A stretch of DNA of 64,000 nucleotides from Dysidea avara (taxonomy: Eukaryota > Porifera > Demospongiae > Dictyoceratida > Dysideidae): assembly GCF_963678975.1 (NCBI RefSeq), contig NC_089279.1, positions 34,725,297 to 34,789,296 on the forward strand. Direction: 5' to 3'. Positions 52,501-64,000 of the stretch are shown here, in pieces. The notes under the pieces are model-generated. The model searched no databases. It was given only the letters and a program-made list of their open reading frames with translations, and was not told where the DNA came from. The first letter of the stretch is position 1. Each line of letters starts with the position of its first letter. The position numbers were made by a program, and so were the translations under genes.

Positions 52501-55433
52501 TCAATAAACTACAGGCATTTACCCTTTGGTAGCCCCAGTTGCTGGTCTAACGACGACAGCCTTTTCTCTTCAGCAGCTAATGAAGCAGCCTTGGCCATCA
52601 TGAGGTGTTTCTCAACTTGATCAACTTCACTTATTCTCCTCTGGTGTTCATCATGTACCTGTATAATGTCAATATACAGTGGAACCTCCCTCATCCAAAC
52701 CCCTATTATCTGGGTAGGTAAAAACAGTGGACCCGGGGACCCACAGAAATCAAACTCTGCTTGGAATTTTATATACCTCACAGTATTCTATACTTGTACT
52801 AGGTACCTTTGCAAGTAGTATCGCATGGCCAATCCACTTTTCCCCCCCTCACGGCGTCTCGCACAATGTATACACCAATTAGAAATTATAATCGCCTCTA
52901 AAAAGTGTCTGAAGCTGACTGCATTTATAGGCGACTGCCTGCTGCACAGTAAGCATACTAGTCTATTATGCCACCTAGCTACTAGAGTAGTTTAGGAATA
53001 TTGTACAAATGCATCATGACGTATGAAGAGTTGCTGGAGCTTGCTTAGCTTGGCTTGTAATTGTTCGCCTGCTGCACAATGAGCATGCTAGTTAGTTTAT
53101 TATGTCACCTAGCTACTAAAGTTTAGAAACATTGTGCAAACAAATACTCTTGGGAAAATAGCGAGTGACCTGTAATTAATGCAGTCAGCTTCAGACACTT
53201 TTTCAGAGGCACTTACAATTTGTAATTGGTGTAAACATTGTGCGAGATGCCACGAGAGGGGAAAAAGTGGATCGGCCATGCAAGACTGCTTGCAGAGGTA
53301 CCTAGTACAAGTATAGAATACTGTGAAGTGTAAAAAGTTCCGAGAAGAGTTGGATTTCCGTGAGTCTCTGGGTCCTTCCACTGTTTTTACCTACCCCTAT
53401 TATCCAGGCACCCCCATTGTCCAGACAGACCAAATTAGTCACGTGGCTTGTAGTTTATTGACCATAATGAAGTTTGGTTTAGATGAAAGCACAAGGAGGG
53501 AGCCTAAAGGTTGCTGTTTACCTGTTTGGTTGCTTATTTATTCTACTATAACAAACACTTGGTTGCTAGGTGATAATGTATGTTTACAGCCCAGGGGAGT
53601 GACCATGAATGCTCTGTAGTGCCTTCCCTCTCTGCCCACTAAACTGCTTAGCACTAACTGATAGCAACAACAGCATTACTTGTGGTTACTTTAGCATAAA
53701 AGCATGTAATTCTTAGTTACGGACATTTCTGAGATACGGACAGTAGTATGTACCAGACCGCCCAGATAAGAGAGGTTCCACTGTAGTAGTGACTTCTGAA
53801 ATAGTGAAGTCTCATTATAGTGACAAATAGGTCCAAAGCATAGGACATGCCGTCATAACAAGACCATCTCAAAATAGTGACCATGTCAAGAAGGTCCCAA
53901 ACATAGCTAAGATGTACTTCATGACCTCATTAATAAGACCATCTCAAAATAGTGACCATGTCAAGTAGGTCCCAAACATAGCTAAGGTGTACTTCATGAC
54001 CTCATTAATAAGACCACCTCATTAATAAGACCACCTCATTATAGTGACCATGTCAAGTAGGTCCCAAACATAGCTAAGGTGTACTTCATGACCTCATTAA
54101 TAAAACCACCTCATTATAGTGACCATGTCAAGTAGGTCCCAAACATAGCTAAGGTGTACTTCATGACTTCATAAATAAAATACGTAGATCCCCTAAACAT
54201 TATTAGGGTGTACTATATGACCTCGTTAATCAGGCTTCAAACATAGCTAAGGTGTGCTACATGACCTAATGCAGACCTCTCAACTTTCACGGTTTGGTCG
54301 TGAGACACACAATTTCAGCCTTCATATCACGACCACTTGCTGGTCTCACGATTTCTCATGATTTTCAATAAACTTTCCTAAGGCACACTAAATCTCCTTG
54401 ATTTAAGCCCCAAAACGTTTTTTTAGCAGGTATCACGTGATCAGTTAATTAGAAAAGTGGGGTGCCTCTGTATTTTGAGCTGGAAATTTTGGCGGTTTCC
54501 CGTATTTTTGACTGTGTCACAAGTCACTACGCTGTCGAACTCAATGAACTGAGCATTATTTCAAGGTGAAATCTCGGGTGAAATCCTTTGAGAAAAGACT
54601 CAGCACATATGGAAGGTGAAGAATAAGGTGAAATCCTACCAGTTGTGTTATTACAAATATTTATTGCTTAATTTCGGTTGTTGTAAGGTGTACTTGTGCA
54701 AAAAAATCTGTGTTGAATACTGCTAAATCCACTGCTGGATACTGATTACTAAAGAAATGAGCTTCAACGATGAATCACTGGTGAACCAGTACATCAACTG
54801 AGTTGAAAGACTGATACACATGATTCAACGATGGAGCAAAGATAGTAGGTTTTTGTCATATAGCTAGTAGGCTACACTGTAGCATAGAGATATTATAAGC
54901 TGCGGTAAACAGCAGTATTGCACTCACATAGCTAGCTAGTTGTGCTTTTACATTTTTTTGTTAAAACAAATGTATGTGCATGAGCCCCATCACAAAGATG
55001 GTAGGCTTCACAGCTGGATGGGGTGTGTGTGGCTGGCTTTCTTATGACCAAGTCTGGTTCCAGGTTGAGAGGTCTGCCTAATGTCATAATGGTCATGTCT
55101 AAAAGTAGGTCCAATAATCTACTTTATGGCATCAAGATAGCATGTTAATTTTTACGCGCCACTAAAATTAATTTATATGTGCATCGCTTTTTCACTCACC
55201 ATGTTCAACAGCTCCACGTATCGTTTGTGGTAACTTCCACGTTGTTCTGCACTAGAAACTCTTAAGTTGTCTACTCTTCCGCGGTCCAGCGATGGCAATG
55301 GCGTGGATGAGTTTTCCAGGAAATGACGAAGACAGGCGTTTACCAGGTGTGCAGTGTCCTGACTACTAGCCGAGGAGGGTCGCTGTAGCCGCATTAGCGG
55401 TTCCTGCTCGCTCCTCGACACTATCCTAGACAT
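29143..55433 (-). CDS. DLEC1: DLEC1 (CFAP81) orthologue, 36 coding exons, complete
   Basis: Exons 5' to 3': 55200-55433, 52523-52658, 51960-52070, 51796-51899, 51135-51182, 50941-51014, 50765-50891, 50622-50709, 48023-48126, 47852-47921, 47693-47799, 47297-47371, 46935-47239, 46428-46590, 44738-44836, 44600-44683, 44172-44268, 43554-43684, 41899-42045, 41603-41763, 40839-40995, 39749-39859, 39050-39183, 37203-37438, 37000-37151, 36596-36696, 35958-36028, 35209-35447, 35040-35159, 34008-34093, 32163-32253, 31808-31957, 31201-31326, 31000-31150, 29300-29426, 29143-29251. All junctions are GT-AG with matching phases; total 4626 nt, 1541 residues (human about 1755). Alignment with human DLEC1, recalled from memory, is collinear: LLRQHNLLVPSNY near the N-terminus, TIRNYCHMELPYHW, TSPCELTVDWEVYNKIPGD, MIKAHEGVVSSHPIRI, and the C-terminal VRVYIRGVLGDHVSF. 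The N-terminus is helical; the rest is a chain of ASPM-SPD-2-Hydin/MSP-like beta-sandwiches. DLEC1 is linked to cilia and axonemes. Two introns are only 50 and 57 nt, and repeats fill the large ones. The first ATG is assumed to be the start. Confidence 0.95.
29737..29938. mobile_element. Short pogo/Tc1-like MITE in a DLEC1 intron
   Basis: Ends CGGTGGAACCTCAGTTATCC and (reverse complement) CAGTGGAACCTCAGTTATCT are TA-flanked. The 202-bp unit carries one copy of the CTCTAATAGAACACTCAC motif. Confidence 0.75.
32764..33940. mobile_element. hAT-type non-autonomous element in a DLEC1 intron
   Basis: Ends CAGTGTTGGGAAAGTTACTT and (reverse complement) CAGTGTTGGGAGTAACGTGT, with perfect 8-bp duplications CATACAAA at 32756-32763 and 33941-33948, define a hAT insertion of 1177 bp. 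Subterminal regions are rich in GTAATGCATTAC-like palindromes. Inside are two arrays of a roughly 20-bp unit (TTTGCAATTGAATTCGTC) in inverted orientation, at about 32886-33060 (about 8 units) and 33376-33465 (about 3 units). No transposase coding was seen. Confidence 0.92.
34231..34491. mobile_element. TIR element (GTGACCGGATTTGCGAAAAG type)
   Basis: Left arm ATATGTGATCGGATTTGCG and right arm (reverse complement) ATATGTGACCGGATTTGCG, each followed by AAAAGGTAC, pair over about 30 bp. The body is non-coding. A diverged relative begins near 21135 (GACCGGGCCTGCAAAAATAG). The family is not assigned. It lies in a DLEC1 intron. Confidence 0.75.
35724..35854. mobile_element. Degenerate pogo-like MITE in a DLEC1 intron
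   Basis: CAGTGGAAACTGTCTTATCG and (reverse complement) CAGTAGAATTTGTCAAAGCT form poor inverted ends about 130 bp apart, flanked by TA. The pairing beyond the first ten bases is weak. Confidence 0.4.
36300..36515 (-). repeat. tRNA-like SINE in a DLEC1 intron
   Basis: On the minus strand the order is GTGGTAGCCCAGGTGGTAG (A-box-like), GATCGAGAGATCCCAGG, AAGTTCAATTCCC (B-box-like), a (TAC)n stretch, then TTGTTTCCTTGAGCAAGAAC. The A and B box spacing fits a tRNA-derived head. A partial relative lies at 20070-20240 on the plus strand. Confidence 0.6.
36876..36972. repeat. 20-bp tandem repeat, about 5 copies
   Basis: The unit ATGACATCTTATTATGTCAC repeats head to tail just inside the intron beside the exon 37000-37151. 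Each unit is itself partly palindromic (GTCACATGAC). Confidence 0.9.
37554..37652. repeat. (AC)n and ACATACATACAC microsatellite
   Basis: A pure AC tract is followed by four copies of ACACAACACATACAT. It lies in a DLEC1 intron. Confidence 0.9.
37885..38157. mobile_element. Foldback MITE, copy 1
   Basis: This is an almost complete hairpin. The left arm includes AAATAAAGTAGGAATCCAAG and GTAGTGAAACAAGAGAAG; the right arm is their inverse complement (CTTGTTTCACTACTTTTTAT). Arms of about 125 bp flank a short loop near GCAATTATTTTGTG. Related copies lie at 44965-45162 and 49084-49330, all in DLEC1 introns. Confidence 0.88.
38470..38965 (+). repeat. Dispersed repeat, copy A (inverted partner near 48.5 kb)
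   Basis: It shares long blocks with the reverse complement of 48300-48790: GAAAGTGTTGATACAGAAAA, GATGAAGAAGAAG, AAGCAGCCTGATTGAAGAT, GGCCACCTGTAAG and TATGGACTAGTACTAT. I judge identity at roughly 80 percent by eye. The open frames inside are not conserved in phase between the copies. The class is unknown; the end resembles the arms of the MITE at 8410-8704. Confidence 0.75.
40080..40359. mobile_element. hAT-like MITE in a DLEC1 intron
   Basis: Ends CAGGGGCGGATCCAG and (reverse complement) CAGTGGCGGATACAGG are hAT-type terminal repeats. A 6-bp direct repeat GTTTTA flanks both sides, so the expected 8-bp duplication is incomplete or eroded. G-rich subterminal sequence and one GACTGCTTTATTAGAGTAT motif lie inside. 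It is 280 bp and non-coding. Confidence 0.75.
43700..44030. repeat. Degenerate pogo-like repeat tract in a DLEC1 intron
   Basis: CAATGGAACCTCTCATCAAG is followed by repeated phrases CTGAAATCAGGACAC, AACCAGGACACTT and GTCCATTTGTATTAGTG. Similar phrases recur at 49440-49600 and 50490-50575. This is a decayed tandem/dispersed family without clean ends. Confidence 0.5.
44965..45162. mobile_element. Foldback MITE, copy 2
   Basis: A hairpin centred near 45060, with arms GTGGGAAAATCCCTACTTGG and the inverse AATGTAGGGATTTTCCCAC. The outer arms are more diverged. It is the same family as 37885-38157 (shared AAACAAGAGA, ATGGTAACTA and AAATCCCTACTT). Confidence 0.75.
45277..46378. repeat. 45-bp tandem repeat array in a DLEC1 intron
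   Basis: The unit TATGGAATAATGGGATTTAT plus AGCGGGTTTTGTTCCACAAACCCAC repeats about 25 times, with shorter variants (about 31-34 bp). Groups of variants recur in the same order, so there is higher-order structure. Open frames on both strands (15-residue periods) follow from the unit length. The array lies between exons 44738-44836 and 46428-46590. Confidence 0.95.
46794..46912. repeat. GT-rich microsatellite
   Basis: A (GT)n tract is interrupted by a run of nine G and then TGCATG/GTGTTT variants. It lies next to the donor side of the exon 46935-47239. Confidence 0.85.
48300..48790 (-). repeat. Dispersed repeat, copy B
   Basis: The inverted partner of 38470-38965, in the large DLEC1 intron between exons 48023-48126 and 50622-50709. 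The ends include GATGAAAATCACCTTCACGG and ATAGTACTAGTCCATATAA, also echoed at 8410-8704. Confidence 0.75.
49084..49330. mobile_element. Foldback MITE, copy 3
   Basis: The arms start with ACTAGTATTTTT on each side and include TTTAAAAATAAAGTAAGGAT against its inverse complement. The loop is near ACAATTATTTTGTCC. It is the same family as 37885-38157. Confidence 0.82.
51762..51794. repeat. (AC)n microsatellite beside a splice donor
   Basis: The AC tract abuts the donor of DLEC1 exon 51796-51899, so the intron begins GTGCGTGTGTG on the minus strand. Confidence 0.85.
52677..53783. mobile_element. pogo/Tc1-like element carrying a nested insertion
   Basis: Left end CAGTGGAACCTCCCTCATCC and right end (reverse complement) CAGTGGAACCTCTCTTATCT are TA-flanked. 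A long-TIR element occupies 52711-53396, so the host element was about 420 bp before that insertion. It lies in the first DLEC1 intron. Confidence 0.8.
52711..53396. mobile_element. Long-TIR palindromic element, copy 2 (nested)
   Basis: Both ends read GGGTAGGTAAAAACAGTGGA inward. The halves are inverted copies (CCAATCCACTTTTCCCC against GGGGAAAAAGTGGAT). The flanks repeat CCCCTATTATC on both sides, an apparent 9-11 bp target duplication, which fits a Mutator-like element. It is the same family as 9625-10342. Confidence 0.8.
53790..54285. repeat. About 75-bp tandem repeat, 4 or more copies
   Basis: AGTAGGTCCCAAACATAGCT recurs at about 53891, 53967, 54059 and 54134, and in degenerate form to 54270. 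Each unit includes GTGTACTTCATGACCTCATT. Similar text in reverse at 47520-47690 (GAAGTACATCTTAGCTATGT) indicates a dispersed source. It lies in the first DLEC1 intron. Confidence 0.88.
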
Positions 55434-57880
55434 TGTTACCTTAGCAACGGAAATTTATAAACAATGTGCGCCATAATTCGTAATTAATTTTATAATTCGT
55501 ATTTCAGTAAGTACTACGAATATTGCATGATATTGGGAATTCAACTGTTGTGTTGCAGTGTTGGTGTAAAGGAACTAAGAGCCAGTACTCCCAGCACTAG
55601 ATGGTAAAGTCAGTGCTACATGGACAAAAAGAGATCTAGTCAGTAGGTAGAGCTTTATTATTATTATTATTATTATTGTTTACTGAGCAGTCAGCCCTGC
55701 TGGTGTGCTCAGGAATCACATAAACAAATACTTTAGGTACAATAATATGATTGGAGCTTACACTGAGCTGGCAGTTCACTGACTTCACGTGAGCCATATT
55801 GCTAGTACATGATAGCTAGCAATACGAATACTTCATCAAGAGGTTAATTATATGCTCCCAAATGACTTGCTCCGGTCATTATACTCATGCACAGAAACCA
55901 TTAGCTGATATGTTTTCAATATTTCCCAGGATTGCTGGACTACCATTAATCGTGACAGACGGTGCATACCATCTATGATACAGATTAGGATTTACAGGCT
56001 CCTTGAGCCTTCTTCACCTCTAATACTAACACAAAAATTGAATAACACCAGCAGCCAATGTGTTACTCAAACAGGTGGGACTCCATAAGATAACACTGAC
56101 TGACTGGGCGGCATGAGCCAACCACCAAGACTACGTACAGAGTACTCATCACTCTACTTATAGCTAATAAGACGAGCAAAAAACCTGGCCAACCATGTAC
56201 CCTATGCTGGTGTAACAATAGGTGTAAAAAATATGTTCGACCTCACAAATTTGCTGGACATAAGCCTGATGCTTGATGTTTTCATGCTTCTTAATGTACA
56301 CAAACATCTCTCAAGTCGACCACCACCAAAAACCATTCATAGTGATGTCTAGGTGAGTCCCTTCTTGAGTCAGTGTTGAAGTCAAAGGTGGAAAGATGAA
56401 ACTCATGGACAGGCTGCCGTATGCATGTTAAGATGCTGTATACCTTACTGTTTTCTTTCCCAGTGTTTTATAGGTTTCTCATTTTCTTCCATGTTCTAAG
56501 GTGTAGCTATATCTCTTCTGCCATACGCTGATGTAATGATGTCTTACTCTGTGGTCAAATATAGCTATGTACAATTATGCAATTGATACAAAGTGTTTTT
56601 TTAATATTACATATTTGCACTGCAGATGTCTAATGGATATAGCTATACAACTTGCACTAGCTAGTACAAATTGAAAGGCATAGACCAGATTATGTTGATA
56701 TTCTGAGAGGCAAGATGGATTACCCACTATCTTATAGTATGTATGCAGCTACACAACTATAGAAACAGTACTTCAATGGAGTACATCTGTTGCAAGCACA
56801 TGCAGCCACACGTATAGCTATATGCATGTGTATAGCTTCATCTATAAAGGAGAATTTCATGTGATCCCTATATGTAGGCCACTATAGCATTGCAATGCCG
56901 GAAACAGTTAAAATATATAAGTGTATTCTATAAAGTATTATGAATAATCAATCGTTCAAAATATTATTCCTGTCTGGTCCACAAAGAAATTCAAAGGTAA
57001 GGAAATGTCAGAATTGACAGTAGTTTGTAATCTGTGAACCAGCAAGAGTGCTATAGATCATGCTGCAGCGGCTGTGTAATATAAAAATGTATAGAAAAAC
57101 AGGACCGTTTAACTTTACCGATGCCATACTTCAATTCAGCACTGTAACCAGTAGGTATCACAGATCATTCAATAATTCAGTTTTAATCTTTTACAACACT
57201 TAGTATGTATATATATGCTAGTCTATATAGCAAATTTACTATGCATATGAAAAGCACGCCCTCCATATATTCAAAGTTACAATACTGATCATGAATCTAT
57301 GCCTAATGCAGTATTAGAAGGCATGGCATGGGGTTATTATATATAGCTATAATATATCCAGACATATGCATGTATGGCTACATTGTGATATGTAAAGGAA
57401 TTAGTCATATATAGTACAGTCTGTAGGAGTGTATGGTTGTTTAGATGACCATTGTAAACTATATATTATGTTTAAAACTTGTATCACTGTACACTGCACA
57501 TTTAAAATTTGGTTATGTCTGCTACCATTCGAATTGAATTGTTACTAATAAATGCAATATCCTTTTACTATTAGTGCGTCAAGCAATAGTAATATTAGAA
57601 TGGTAGAGGTTACCATTCTACACTCTGCATATGGGATGACTCCTGTAGACTCAGTATCAGTATAGCTAATGTATCTAAGTAGATTCGCATCTCATCTGAT
57701 TTGTAATCAATGATAACCAAACAAATTATAAATTAACCCAAGAATCACTATTCAAACTACTTGCTAAACTGAATGAAATCCATAAGCCCACATTGTTGTT
57801 ATGTATAATAATGAACACGTAATTGCGCACCAGCAAGCACACATGCATACACACATGAACACACACAAATTCATGTACAC
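55434..57880. other. Intergenic, no gene recognised
   Basis: AT-rich DNA between the divergent DLEC1 and receptor genes, with an (ATT)n tract at about 55650-55680. No exon, RNA gene or delimited transposon was recognised. The first few hundred bases presumably hold the DLEC1 promoter, but no motif is diagnostic. Confidence 0.45.
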
Positions 57881-57882
57881 GT

Positions 57883-57883
<1 letters not shown>

Positions 57884-57954
<71 letters not shown>
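57884..57954. repeat. (AC)n microsatellite
   Basis: A pure AC dinucleotide tract of about 70 bp. Confidence 0.95.
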
Positions 57955-57956
<2 letters not shown>

Positions 57957-58020
57957 CATGGTATAACATGCGCACAGCATCATTATTTGCAATTTTGTGT
58001 TACTCAAGTAACAGGCATTA

Positions 58021-58375
58021 CAGTGGCAGATTTAGGGGGTTTCAAGGTTTCCATGGAAACCCTCTTTGAAAATGATTACACAACATTTGAGTATTTTAAT
58101 TAATTGTTGTGGCGTGCACCTATAATAAGCAATATGCATGCTCAGCAGTCCATAAATAGACTCCGTAAATATTTATTTTACAAATAATGTCACACTAAAA
58201 TTGTTGCCAAATGCAGTCTCAAAGCAACTAAATTTCAAAAATGTTCTGGGGGGCATGCCCCCAGACCCCCATATAGCACATGCATTCTTCGCATGCATGG
58301 TGTTTGCACACTCACTCATGTCAGTCCACCTTCTAAACTGGAAACTGCCTTTATAAATTCCTAGATCCACCACTG
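58021..58375. mobile_element. hAT-like MITE upstream of the receptor gene
   Basis: Ends CAGTGGCAGATTTAGGGGG and (reverse complement) CAGTGGTGGATCTAGG form terminal inverted repeats, and the interior contains GGGGGCATGCCCCC. No clear 8-bp duplication was found. It is 355 bp, non-coding and ends about 300 bp before the receptor's ATG. Confidence 0.65.
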
Positions 58376-58680
58376 CATAATATGTTGTTATGTAACAGAT
58401 AAATTTCTTGTCTCGTTTGACATTTTTAATGTAGCCATATGCAGTGCTAGAGCAATCTTATCAAACACTATAAATACCTTTACACCTCATGATGTATTCA
58501 GAACGAGTTAGAATCACTTCAACATCTCTTCACTTAAAAGATATCAAGTGACATCAACAATAGTAGGGCAGTCATTATGGCATAGTTACTGTGTCTTTAT
58601 GGCTGCAAAAATGTGAATCAATGTAGCTAGAAATACTGTATGAATCAGAATTTGTGACATTTTGTCTCAGAGTTGCAGTA

Positions 58681-64000
<5,320 letters not shown>

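Overview
The window looks like nuclear DNA of an early-branching animal, most likely a sponge. It is AT-rich, and its genes have many short exons with GT-AG introns, some only about 50-57 bases long. Mobile-element debris is dense. The gene set is animal: an orthologue of DLEC1/CFAP81, an adhesion-GPCR-type receptor with Ig, FN3, HRM and GAIN-like modules, and a fibrinogen-domain gene. The sponge call is an inference from gene structure and repeat style. No ribosomal RNA, tRNA gene, CRISPR array, bacterial operon, or reverse transcriptase/capsid/envelope reading frame was found.

Layout. 0.7-3.8 kb (minus): a large DDE-type transposase-like gene with a Cys-rich C-terminal piece. 5.5-6.9 kb: a pogo-like inverted-repeat element, then a decayed OTU-protease gene (minus). 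7.9-13.6 kb (minus): four pieces, in order, of one decayed gene. It has an FAR1/ZSWIM3-like N-terminus, the start of a Mutator-type transposase-like core, a basic GRPK segment and a CXXC zinc finger. It is interrupted by a palindromic element, a 128-bp tandem array and a hAT MITE. 14.0 kb: a copy of the 3' end of the fibrinogen gene found again at 28 kb. 16.4-18.2 kb: a 24-bp minisatellite. 18.3-22.8 kb (minus): a complete 14-exon gene for a 641-residue single-pass membrane protein of unknown function. 22.9-27.1 kb: SINE-like repeats, a Harbinger-like MITE and a foldback repeat. 27.2-28.3 kb (plus): a fibrinogen-domain gene broken by a young hAT MITE.

29.1-55.4 kb (minus): a complete DLEC1 gene. 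I placed 36 coding exons; all junctions are GT-AG, all phases agree, and the total is 4626 nt (1541 residues). Its introns hold most of the repeats of the window: hAT, pogo-like, foldback and long-inverted-repeat elements, SINE-like copies and tandem arrays. 55.4-58.0 kb is gene-poor. 58.7-64.0 kb (plus): the first 18 exons (885 codons) of an adhesion-GPCR-like gene that runs off the window. It contains a signal peptide, Ig, FN3, Ig, HRM, a Cys/Asp-rich TSP3-like stretch, a second HRM and the start of a GAIN-like region.

The intact genes have no obvious shared pathway. DLEC1 is a ciliary/axonemal protein, the receptor and fibrinogen genes encode cell-surface or secreted proteins, and the 641-residue protein is membrane anchored. 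The most unusual material is the DDE/Cys-rich gene, the FAR1-CXXC relic, the uncharacterised membrane protein, and a short near-palindromic motif (core CTCTATTAGAG) scattered through the non-coding DNA.
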